From positions 1 to 35,250 of the forward strand of contig JADGJA010000160.1 in assembly GCA_027596035.1 (NCBI GenBank): a DNA stretch of 35,250 nt, in the 5' to 3' direction. Position 1 is the stretch's first letter; each line of letters starts with the position of its first letter. The notes beneath the pieces were generated by a model, which worked only from the letters and a program-made list of their open reading frames with translations, had not been told where the DNA came from and did no database searches. Shown in pieces: positions 1-10,075 of the stretch. Position numbers and translations under genes: made by a program. Source of the stretch: Thoreauomyces humboldtii. Taxonomy: Eukaryota; Chytridiomycota; Chytridiomycetes; Spizellomycetales; Powellomycetaceae.

Positions 1-844
1 ACGGCTACCACGGTTTTCTACACTGGACTTGTCGTCGGCTGCGTCAGTTGGGTATAAGTGTCAGCTCATCCACCCTTCCTCTCTTCCTCAGAGCACCTTC
101 GCCCGTCTTGAACGCGAAGCACCCTCCACTACCCGCAGGGTGCTGCACGCCGCCATCCGCACGGTCGAAGACACGCGCGCAGCCACGATCGCCTACGCGC
201 ACCGTCTCCAAGTGGCGGCGGAAGGCTCCCATCCGCGACGCTCCGTCCCGTCCGTCCCCATCGTCGACGCGACCCTCCGGTCTCGGAGCGGGGACCCGCG
301 GTACGACGAGACGACGCTCCATCGGACCGGTCAGGAGGGAGCCACGCGATGCCACCGGACGACGCCAGGAGGCGACGACGCGTGGTTGGAGGCCAGGTCC
401 GCCGATCGGGACGCCAGACGGGCGGAGCGGGAGAGGGGGGACAGGGAACGCGTGCTTGCGCAGAGGACGGACGAGAGATCGAATCGGGCGGTCAGGGAGT
501 TGGGCATGGATAAGGTGAGTAACCCCTCTTTTTCCTGCTCACCCGAATGGGGCAAGGTATGGAAAGTTTTTACTGACGGTGCTGACCGTTTCCCACGAAA
601 AGCAACGAGGAACGCTCTACAGGGCGCTGGACGACCTGTACGAAAAAGACCGTCGAAGAAAGATCGAAGCGGTCGCCGCCGACGCGTCACGTCCCACCCG
701 TCTCAAACCCGACGAGCTGGAGAACAGGTTCGCCCGTCTATTCGAGCTTGGTGAGTCTTTTTCCTCGCCCTTAGAGCAGTCCTTGGGTGGATATCCTTGA
801 ATCGTTTTCTGACTGTCTCATCCCGTTCAGATGTCACGAAGTAG
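1..844 (+). CDS. 3' end of an unrecognised gene, 5' truncated by the window
   Basis: Reads as exons <1-51, 92-514 and 603-750, all in phase, followed by either 831-844 (stop TAG, C-terminus DVTK) or 962-1032 (C-terminus ending FRAKGM, stop TAA). Bases 1-51 encode a hydrophobic stretch (FYTGLVVGCVSW) that could be the end of a membrane segment. The rest is highly charged, Arg/Glu/Asp-rich and helical (RRAERERGDRER; LDDLYEKDRRRKIEAVA). Introns 52-91, 515-602 and 751-830 have GT-AG ends, and the last two have good CTGAC-like branch points. No family was recognised. A short membrane-anchored organelle protein is one possibility, but nothing specific supports it. The exon 1 boundary is the weakest part because the intron would be only 40 bases. 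Confidence 0.5.
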
Positions 845-1526
845 CTTCGACCCCCCCTTTTTTTTGAACTTTTACCTTTTTTTGGGCCCTAATGATATTC
901 CCCCGCACCGCTGAGGAACAACCAGCATGCTTGCTTGATCCCGGCAATTTGCCCCTCTCAGAACTCTGGATCGAACGACAGTTGAACCATCCCCAAACGG
1001 TGGGACATATCTTCAGAGCCAAGGGTATGTAAAAATGATGGAGAAAAAAGAAAAAGAAAGGAAAAGGATCTGGAGAGGAGAACGAAAGGGAAAATATAGT
1101 TGGAAGGATCCCGCCTTCCTTGCCGAGAGATGTGTTTTCGTGCTGCGCTCGCGCGGCACAAGGAGGTGGTGCGAAGTGGGGGTGAGGAGGGAGACAGCCG
1201 GAAGAGCGACAGGGACCAAAAGAGGAGAGGCGAGGCGCAGACGGTATGGTGGAAATAGGTAAGGGAGAGGTAGGGGGGACATGCAAGGAGCGCCGGAACG
1301 CGAGAACCGGTGAGAAAAGAGAAGTGTCCTTTCGTCTGCAGCTGGCGATAGGGGCTGGCTTGATTGTGTCGGGTCGAAGACTTTTTGCAGCGATAGCAAA
1401 AGGGCTCGGACAAGGAGGGGAAGCAAATATACTTTGCCATGCGCTGATAGGCGATACACGGCGAGTGGGGTAGCAAGTTTGCGAGAGGGGAAACGTAGTT
1501 GATGATGGCTACCCATTAAGGCAAGG
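845..1526. other. Intergenic, convergent 3' ends
   Basis: Lies between the stop codons of two convergent genes. It holds T-rich and C-rich runs (about 850-890) and a purine-rich stretch on + (about 1035-1300). The segment 962-1032 may be a terminal exon of the upstream gene. No other convincing coding or RNA gene was seen. Confidence 0.5.
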
Positions 1527-4500
1527 TCAAAGCCCTCTTCGTTTCTTGACAAGGGTTTCGATTTTTGCGACGAGGTCCTTCTTGACGTAAGGTTTGACTA
1601 TGAACTCGTCCATCCCGACCTCCATGGCCTTCTGGAGGTACTCCTGACGGGCGTTGCCCGTGACAGCGATGATGGGTATGTGCATCGTGGAGGTGCTGTC
1701 GATTCTGGGAAATTGGGCTTCGCCGGTCCGGATGTGACCGGAACATGTGAGTCCGTCCATGACGGGCATTTCGATGTCCATGAGCACGATGTCGAAGGTC
1801 GGAGCGGGTGGCGAAGGAGGCTCGGGCTGTTGCTGTAGAAGCGCGAGCGCCTCACCGCCGTGGTTGGCGATCTCGCAGGTGAAGCCTGCCATCTCGAGTT
1901 GCCTCTTCAGGACCTTTTGGTTGACGAGGTTGTCCTGCGCAGGCTGTTAGCAACAACGAAAAAAAAAACGGAGGGTGTCACGCTGCTTCAATGCTTGAGC
2001 CTACCTCAACGATCAGGACATGTATTAAGCCCAACTTGACCTCCTCCTGTGCTGGTTCCTCGATGACTGGCGGGAAGTTTGGCATCTGCGATGGCACGTC
2101 GGTATGGCTGGACCGTCTCCTCGCCAGCTTGCTGATGGACATCCTTGATGAGGCGTTGCTCGCGCTGTCCGACAAACTCCCCCCGCGAAGGGACGGTTTC
2201 TCTGGAGGATGCAGCAAGCCGTCCGTAGCGGGAGAGTTTCTCATCTCGCACTTGACGTAGAACTTGAAGGTGGTGCCGGGACCGCCGTTGCTCTCGACGC
2301 CGATCTGACCGCCTTGAAGCTCGACCAAGCGTTTCGAGATGAAGAGTCCGAGGCCGCTGCCGCCGAACTCGCCGTAGGTTTTCGGACTCGCGGAGAAGCG
2401 GCGGAAGATGAGCGATTGCTCCTCCTCCGTCATGCCTATCCCGCTGTCGCTGATGGTGACTTGTATGAACACGGGTGGCCCTGGTATAGACTTTCGAGTT
2501 TCTTGGGAAGACGTCATGGCTGCGGAAGGGGTAAATCGCTTTGCGTCAGCAAGAGCAAGTTTCAAGAGAAAAACGCCTCATCAACACTTACTATGTGAGC
2601 TTGCGGAGCCGCTACGATGATTTTTGAGGCCGAAAAGCTGCTGATCGCTGTTCGAGCTGGACAGACTTGGGCTTTGACTCCTGCCCCAATGCTCGCTCTT
2701 CTTATCCGTCTCGCCATCGTCCGAGCCAACCACAGACCCGGAGCGAGAGCTGCTCCCGTCCTGCGTATTCCGCTGCGGGACGAACGGCGGTGACATGAAC
2801 GCATCGACAGTGATCGTTACAGCCCTGACGTTCATCCGTTCCGTGAATCGTACCTGGTCGAAGAACGACATGATGATGAGTAAAGAGTACTCGCGGAAGA
2901 AAAAGAACCCAACATTTCGGGGACAACTCACCGCGTTGGACAGCAGGTTGATCATGATCTGCGCCAACCGTTTCGGATCGCCTCGAACCCAGTCCACGTT
3001 CAGATTCTCGTATCCGGGTGTCACGTTCAGCATCAAAGCGATGGACTTCGCCTGCGCCTCCGTCTCGAACATCCTCACAACGTTCTGGATCTCCTGACGA
3101 GGCTGGTAGTCCACGTGGGAAAGACGGAGGAGGTTCATGCTGATCTTCGAGACCTGCAGGACGTCGTCAGCGATGTTCTTCTGATGCTGCGCGCACTGGT
3201 TGATGGTCTCGACGGCCTCGATGCTTTGCACCAGGTCCGAGTTGATCTGAGTGAGGAGACCCGCCATGTTGGGAGGAGCGCGGCAATTCGATTCCGGTGG
3301 GTACGTTGCCATGGCGCGCTTGAGCGTGTTGACTTCGGTCTGAACTTTTTCCAGAGACTCGTGAATCAGATCCGCGCTAAAACGCAACAGGGAATGAGCA
3401 AGGTACGAAGACCAGGCGATAAGCAGAGAAATCAAACTTACTTATGATAGATGCCGTTCAGCGGGTTTCTAAGCTCGTGACAAGTCATATCTAGAGGTGG
3501 AAGGGAAAGTGAGGGCAAGCCCTCGGTAACGCAGACGGACGCCGAAGGACTTACCGATGAACAGCTCCTGCTGTCTCCGTACAGACTCCGCCTCTTCAGC
3601 CCTCCTCCGCTGGTACTTCTCCGCCATCTCGAGGGCCTCGAGTCTCTCCTTCTCCAGTCGCTTGCGCTCGGTGAGATCCGTCAAGGTGCCGATCAATCCG
3701 ACGATGTTACCCTGCTCGTCCTGCTCGAGAATGGTCTCGTTCAAGGCCGAATGCGTGACGCCCGTCTTCTTGTTGTGCCACCTGTACTCGCTGGACCATG
3801 GACTCGTGGAGAGGGCCTGTCGCCATTCGTCCTGCACCCTCTCCCTGTCGTCGGGATGTACGCTCTCGAGGAAGCTGATGCCGCTCGGATCCCTCCGTCG
3901 ATTGTGCATGCTGATCTCCCACCACTTGTCGTTTGCGAAGGTGAGGTGTCCCAGCTTGTTGGTCTTGTAGATGCCGACGGGGGACATGGTGGCGAGGGCC
4001 TTGTACCGCCACTCGCTCTCGGCCAGCTCCTTTGTCCGCTCCTTGACGCGCTGCTCGAGTTCCACCCGCAGACGGCTCATCTCGAGGTGGGAGTGAACGC
4101 GAGCGACCAGTTCCTTCGCCGAGAAGGGTTTGACCAGGTAGTCGTCCGCGCCCATGCGGAGACCGTCCACGCGGGCTTCCTCTCCGGCTCGTGCAGAGAG
4201 AAGGATGAAGGGCAATGTCCTGGTCGCTGGAGAGGACCGAAGGGCTTTGAGGAGTCCGAACCCGTCCAGCTTGGGCATCATGACGTCGCTGACGACGATG
4301 TCGGGTGGGGAAGCGAGGATCATATCGAGCGCCTGCTGACCATCGGCGGCTTCGATCACAGTCCACCACGTGCTCAGGAACATCTTGACATACTTTCGCA
4401 TGTCGGCGTTGTCGTCCGCGAGGAGGATCTTGCACCCTCGAGTCGTCATAGGCAGGTTCCTGCCCGCCGTGAAACCAGAGGAGTCGGAAGACTCGGCGAT

Positions 4501-7500
4501 GCTCCCGGACTCGGTGGAATCGTCTTCGGAAGATCCCGACAGCCAGTGCTTGGCCTCTTCGATAACGGTATTGCCGTACGCCCGCGGTCCCACGTCCAGA
4601 GTCATGACCTCGACGGTGTCAGCCGAAACCATATCTGGTGGGAGGTGACTGGACCCGTATGGAACCACAACCGAGAACGTACTCCCCTGTCCCAGCACGC
4701 TAGTGACCCCGACATGGCCCCCGTGAAGCTTGACCAGTTCCTCCGTAAGAGCCAGTCCGATTCCCGATCCTTCATGACTCCGACCGGTCTGGCCTTCGAC
4801 ACGATGAAATCGCTCGAAAACTCGTCCGATCTCGGCCTCTGGTATCCCGGACCCCGAATCCTCCACCAAGAATTGCAACCCGGTCTTATCCGCAGACGGT
4901 CTCACGATGACCTTTATCCGTCCCTTCAGCGTGAATTTGAAGGCATTGCCGATAAGGTTGAAAACAATCTTCTCCCACATATCGCGGTCAACGAAAGCCG
5001 GTTTTTGGTGCTCTGCGCAATCGACGATGAACTCGACGCCACCCTTTTCGATGGCGCTCCGGAAGACGCTGGCCAGATCCCGAGTGAACACCGCAACGTC
5101 CGTCTCCCGGAACGAAGCCTGCATGCGCCCAGCTTCCAAGCGGCTGAAGTCGAGCAAACTGAGAAGAGCCCCGAAATGATAAGTTATGGAGAGCCGGAAG
5201 AGCGTCAGCTGCCAAAATAGTATCCGAACCTGTTGACCAGCTTCAAAAGACGCTTCGCGTTCCGATTTATCAGATTGAGCCGTTGCGCTTGAATCGCCGT
5301 CGGTACGCTTAAACGATCACTTATGAGCTCTTCCAGCGGCCCAAGGATCAGCGTCAAAGGAGTCCTTAGCTCATGCGATACAGAGCTAGAACGACATCCG
5401 GTGAGTTTGCTGATGGATCCAAAACGGAGGCAAGCTCACACACACACACACACACACACACCTGAAGAATGCGGTTTTCGCCCGGTCGATGGCCGCCAGA
5501 GCCTCCGCTCGCTTGACTTCCTCCTCGTACGCGAGCACGGTTGCCATGCTCGCTGCTGTTTGCCGATACAAGAGTTCGATGAAAGTCCTGATAGCATGGA
5601 ATCAGCGCGTGATTCGCAGGACTTGGACAGCACTTCGCCAACTATGCTGAGCCAACTTACTTGTAATCCTCATCGTACGGCCGCCTCGCACTCACACCGA
5701 TGACGAGAACGCCACGGACCTCTTCCGCATCGCTACCGATGATGGGACACGTGACAACGATCTTCGAAGGATCACCCCAGCAACGTCCGTCGATGCCTTC
5801 GACGATGTTCTGTCCGTGCGTCTCCTTCGGCCCCCGCTGACGACACGCTTCCTGGAACGGCCACAGGTGGGCGGGATTGGCGAAATCTCCGTCGATGTCG
5901 ATGGTCACTTGCTCCGCTGCCGCGCGATGGCCTCGAGAGATCCCCACGGTCTCGGCGAGGGTCAGCGTATAATAGTGAGAGTCGCTGCCATCTCCCTCTT
6001 GGTGCTCGCCGTGATCGACAGCCCCCGTGTAAAGAAGGGCGAAGGCAATGTCGCGGGTGTTGGCCGTCAGCACTTCGGCAGCTATAGAGAGAAGCTGCGT
6101 CATGGTCTTTGCCTGTCCGGCGTTGACGCTGAAATCGCGCAGTGTCTTCATCCGTCGTTCCAGCAAGACCTCAGCTGAACGGGAATAGGTTAAATATGAC
6201 AGAATCATTCATGTCAAACCCTCGATGTACTCACCTGATTGTTCGAAATTCGGATTCAGCAATCCGCCAACTGAACCATCTTCCTGCCGTATTGGGATGT
6301 ATGACCACTGATGGAAAGAAATTAGCGGCCACAAAAGAACGGAACATCCACAACCACATGCTCACATTGAAGTAGCCCTCCTCTGGATATCCTTTCCGCG
6401 TCATGAACAGAAGATCGCGGTCGTAGTATGTACCCGTCCCTGTCATACAAATATCCGCTTGCGGTTTCAAGTTGTGCCAGATCTGCGCGGAGCTCAGGCG
6501 TCAGCTGAGGAGCTATTGGTGCCACTTTCGCGCCAAAAACGCGCACCTCCTTCCAACCCTCTGGCCCGGGTTTTCCGAACAACCAGGGGTGCTTTCCACC
6601 GGCCACTGGAATATATGCGTCGTTGCTATACAGATACCACAGATTGAATATTTGCCATCCGACATGAGCTACCAAGGCAAGGGCAGCAATGAAGGGACTC
6701 ACTAGAGCAGCACGTATGCCGGGCCCCACCAGATGGCCATCGGCGACTGAGATCCCATGACCAAAGAGAGCGTCGTGACTAGGGACTGCGGCCAGGAGGT
6801 GATGGGACCGAGTGGGGTGTTTGACCAGTCGTGGTTCCTTAAGAGCTCGCCGGTGATTCCGCCTCCCACGAGCGACTCGCTCAGCTGAAAGAGTTTCAAA
6901 GCCCGAATGTCAGTTCGACACGTGTCGGAGCGGACAAGGGGTGGCCGCTTTTGCCGGCCGACTTCGGACCGGAACGGTGAATCTGTACGCACCCGCTCGA
7001 TCCGCATCCACGAGTCACTGGTTTGCAGCGCGGGCGAACTTTGTTGGAACGCTCCGTCCGCGCTGAGTTCCCTACGAGGCATGGGTTTCGCCGGTGGCGA
7101 AGGCGAGCGTCCCGACAGGACGGTGCCGGTCAGCACTACGAAGGTGTCCTCGAGCTGGACGGCGGACCATTCGATGTCGAGCGTCTCGGGACGTACGCCG
7201 ACGGCAGTGGCGGAGGTGGATGGCGTGGACCACACTAGTCCGGTGGTGTACTTTGTCGAGGAAGCACCAGACTGCACGGCAAACGACAGCCAGTCCTCCA
7301 TGTCCTTTGGGTTGTCAACGCGTAAGAGGTCCGCCAGAGGCTTTCCTTCAACGTCGAGCGACGGAAGTCCCACCGCCGATTTTGACAACGATGTGAGAGC
7401 CGGGTTGACGTAGACCACGGTCTCGTGGGACAGCTTCCCTGCTTCCCATCCGACCGGCTTCAACACCAACGCTGGAAGGGGCATCTTTTCGAGGTAGGTG

Positions 7501-7610
7501 ATGAGACTGAGAGAGAGTGTGTCCCGCGCAGCTGGGCCCACGATCGGGCGGGACGGAGTTGGCATGTGAGAAGCAGCGCTGCCGCCAGAGTGGGACGACG
7601 AGTACGACAT
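1527..7610 (-). CDS. Double hybrid histidine kinase (PAS-PAS-GAF-HK-REC-PAS-HK-REC)
   Basis: Thirteen exons (7610-6703, 6625-6547, 6482-6366, 6307-6235, 6174-5661, 5587-5462, 5385-5230, 5158-3555, 3490-3442, 3376-2932, 2853-2592, 2519-2005, 1934-1527) give 1751 residues with all phases closing. Order: PAS-like region about 30-165; second PAS-like sensor 260-395 (LGPITSWP, MAIWWGPAYVLLYNDAY); GAF-like region about 400-585; first kinase with phospho-acceptor His610 (SVSHELRTP), N box Asn725/Asn729, G boxes 758-763 and 788-793; receiver with Asp949 and Lys1001; PAS about 1040-1155; second kinase with His1197 (DMTCHELRNP), N box 1352-1356, G boxes 1469-1474 and 1497-1503; C-terminal receiver with Asp1669 and Lys1730. 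No membrane segment was seen, so a cytosolic sensor is inferred. Such kinases pass phosphate via Ypd1 to Ssk1/Skn7-type regulators. The layout recalls the two-kinase Tco2 described in Cryptococcus; orthology is not shown. Confidence 0.93.
5386..5461 (-). repeat. (GT)12 microsatellite forming the 5' end of a histidine-kinase intron
   Basis: On + the repeat is (CA)12 at 5437-5460 plus C5461. Read on -, exon 6 ends TTCAG at 5462 and the intron opens GTGTGTGT... at 5461. The intron runs to 5386, where the acceptor TTCTAG precedes the exon coding SVSHELRTP. Only the first GT keeps the reading frame into the conserved His box. Confidence 0.85.
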
Positions 7611-8486
7611 TGGCTGCGACGAACTATGTCACAAGCCAAGGACGGGAGGAGGGTGAGAGAGGAAGCCGAGCCGTCCCTGTCTCTCAGCCGTGCCGAGAGT
7701 TTCGAACTCTGAGCGGTGGGAGGGACGCTTTGCTGGGTTCAAGAGCTGTAAAAGAGTGGGTGTTCGGAGGCGGGGACGGGAACGCGCACTTGAAGCGGAC
7801 GAGGTGTGACCGGGGGTGGGCCGAACGAGGCGATGCAACGGGTGGCGCCAAGAGTGAAGCCGTGAGGAGGTGTGGTCAGGAAAGAGAGAGAGAGAGAGAC
7901 GCCTCGAAGCGCAAGGAGCCTTTGGGGAGGAAACTGCCGCTGGAGGGAGATGACCCGAGAGAGGAGCGTGGGCCCCTGTCTTCTGTTTTCCCTCTTTTGC
8001 TGAGGAGGTAGCCGATGCGAGTGGCTGCTGCTGCTGTAAAAGGGTTCTACGACCTGGCGCGTTACGTCCGACTGCAAGAACGTCAGAGTGTCAGGAGGCA
8101 GAGGACTACGGAGAGGGAGAGGGAGAGGGAGAGGGGGGGAAGAAAGCTGGGTGGCCGGTGTGCGCACGGGAAGGTTGGGGGAAAGGTTGCGTAGCCAAAG
8201 GGTTTCCCCTGTCGAGCCCTAGCCCTAGGCCGTTGTACCATCCCCTTGGGACGGTCTGGAACCGAACCATGCACCTTGACGGCGGTAAACCTCGTCGGAG
8301 GATCGCAGCGGATCTTGCTGTCCGGCACCTTGGCCCCAACTTTGCCACCACAAGTCAAAGCACATGAGTCACGCTCCCCTTGGCCGTCATGGCAGCAAGG
8401 CTGCACGAAGAGACCCATGGGCTTGCTATTACCGATCATTCTTGTAATTGTAACCCTGCAACCCATAGCATCCATCTGCACCTCCA
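7611..8486. promoter_or_regulatory. Upstream region of the histidine kinase, with purine microsatellites
   Basis: Sits between the kinase start codon and the stop of the first orphan-family gene, both on -. It holds an (AG)n run near 7881-7899 and GGGAGA repeats near 8111-8142. These are CT-rich on the kinase coding strand, as is common in fungal leaders. No TATA box or gene is clear. The open frame on - at 8083-8514 has no family resemblance. Confidence 0.4.
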
Positions 8487-8969
8487 TCATGCCCCCCTCC
8501 CTCCGCCTCCACATGCTTCGGCCATCGCAACAGCCTGTGGAGCCTCGGCCATGCGTCGCCCGTGGTTCTCGATCTCCGTCAGCTCCTCCGAGATCTGTGC
8601 GAGGAACTTGTTCCCGGTCTCACGTTCCTCAAATCATGCATTGCAATGGTATGTGTAACGAGGACAGAGGGAACATCTGAGTGTCGACGGGTTGTCATAC
8701 CTGACCGGGTGGGACGCCTTTGATGCACACCACGGTGCCGTTGAACTTGAGCTTGGTCGTTCCCGTCTTGAATTGGTGCTCGGAGTACCATATGAGTTTG
8801 CTGGACCGAACTAGGGTCCAGGGGATCCGATGGTCCGGGAGAGCGAGGAAGGTCGTGGTGCTGCCTTGCGTCCCGATGGATCTGTCCAAAAGGAGACGCA
8901 GGAAGGGATCAGGCTCTTGGACGAATTCCTGTTGATGTGACGCTTCCTTCGTTCTTACTTTGATGACAT
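8487..8969 (-). CDS. Orphan-family protein, copy C (short form)
   Basis: Three exons: 8969-8959 (only 11 bases, ATGTCATCAAA), 8881-8701 and 8627-8487, giving 110 residues with phases closing. The core reads SIGTQGSTTTFLALPDHR, then KLIWY, a KLKFNGTVV strand-like segment and VPPGQ, followed by a short helix FLAQISEELTEIENHGRR. The same order of motifs is found in the genes at 9140-9720 and 10076-10952, so the exon model is supported by comparison with its paralogues. The C-terminus is cut short by TGA after a Gly-rich run; the other copies have a long charged helix there. No signal peptide or membrane segment was seen. I recognise no known domain. Confidence 0.6.
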
Positions 8970-9139
8970 TGTGTGATCTGTGACGAACGTGGATGATGGT
9001 CGAGGGGCATGCAGGTTTGGAAAGGGGCTGCCAAAAGGTGGACAGTAATCTTTCAAGACAAAGACAGAGCGTTGGACAGGCATGGTTGGGTACACAAACT
9101 CCAGCAACGCCATGCATCCACATGGTCCACATTTCCGAA

Positions 9140-9720
9140 TCAGCCTGTGGCAGTTGACCCACCAGGGCCTTGATCCTCTCCCACATTTTGCCAATCTTCA
9201 TGACCTCCCTGCTCCAGAGCTTCGACCCTCTTCTGCATCTTGCCAACCTTCGCAGCGCTCTCCTCCTGGAGAGCCCTGACCCCCACACAAACCTCGTCGA
9301 CCTTTCTATTCAACACCATTAGATTAACCTCAACAACCCCCCTCAACTCCTTCTCCCCCTCCTTCCGCCTCTCCACCTCCCTCTCGTGGTTCTCCAACTC
9401 GCACAGCTCTGTCGAAATCTGCTCCAGGATCTGAGCGCCGACCTTGCGTTCCTCGCCAGGACAGACGTTGTAGACCCAGATCTTGAGGTCGTCGAAGCCG
9501 AGCTTTGTGATGCCCTCCTGGGGGTCCTCGGTGGCGCACCAGACCAGCTTGCACCTGCGGACGGTGGAGCGGTGGTTGGGGATGGCGAGGAAGGCGGTCG
9601 TGCTGCCTTTGGTGCCGATGGGCCCGAGGGGAGAAGATGAGAAAAGGTGAGAAACAAGAGGCTTGGAAACTCGTGGGAAAAAACAAAAGACAAAAGGACA
9701 CATTGCCCTTACTTTGACAT
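9140..9720 (-). CDS. Orphan-family protein, copy B (start damaged or altered)
   Basis: The body (GPIGTKGSTTAFLAIPNHR, RRCKLVW, LGFDDLKIWVYNVCPGEERK, ILEQISTELCELENHERE, then a Glu/Lys/Val-rich coiled-coil-like tail) matches the paralogues on both sides and ends at TGA 9140. By analogy the start should be a micro-exon ATGTCAAA at 9720-9713 followed by GTAAGG. However, no in-phase AG acceptor precedes the ATCGGC that begins the shared core: the position that is CTGCAG in copy A reads GGGCCC here. An ATG at 9703, inside the former intron, opens a frame that runs uninterrupted through the core (187 residues). So this copy is either a pseudogene or has gained a new N-terminus from intron sequence. 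It also lacks two codons after NHR relative to the other copies. Confidence 0.5.
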
Positions 9721-10075
9721 GATGGGATGGATTGAAGGTTTGTCGAACGGAGACGGGTTGACAGAATGTGCACGCAGGTGGTTGGTGATGGGTGGTGATG
9801 GGTCGTCAAGGATATTCCCACACTGCATGGAGGGGATGATGCAGCGGGGAAGCAGGACGACAGGACAAGCATGGGACACGGCAGGGACACGGCAGGGACA
9901 AGGGGCAGAACGGAACGGCTGCAAACGTTGCGCGCTGTGATGAGTCACTGTGACACACACACACACTCCTGTCTCTTTCCAGTGACGTGAGCAAAACCCA
10001 CTCACACACAACCCCTCTTCCTTCCTTCCCGAGCGTTTCCGGGTTGCGCCCATTACTATACAAACCCTCACCACA
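9721..10075. promoter_or_regulatory. Divergent promoter region between orphan-family copies B and A
   Basis: About 355 bases separate the start codons of two head-to-head paralogues. It contains repeated GGTGATGGGT-type words near 9782-9802, repeats of GGGACACGGCA near 9882-9901, and an (AC)n run near 9951-9966. Neither strand shows a convincing gene. Confidence 0.4.

Noticed and set aside
958..1552. Open frames of 150-179 codons on - past the kinase stop
   Set aside because: Low-complexity Ser/Phe/Leu-rich translation from a purine-rich 3' region; several overlapping frames are equally open and none resembles a protein.
3751..5220. 489-codon open frame on + antisense to the histidine kinase
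   Set aside because: The minus-strand frame encodes unmistakable kinase and receiver motifs; the opposite frame stays open because of GC-rich codon use.
8083..8514. 143-codon open frame on -
   Set aside because: Overlaps the last exon of orphan copy C in another frame and continues into GGGAGA microsatellite; no domain.
9330..9890. 186-codon open frame on - across copy B
   Set aside because: Out of frame with the paralogue-supported core; Arg/Gly-rich shadow translation.
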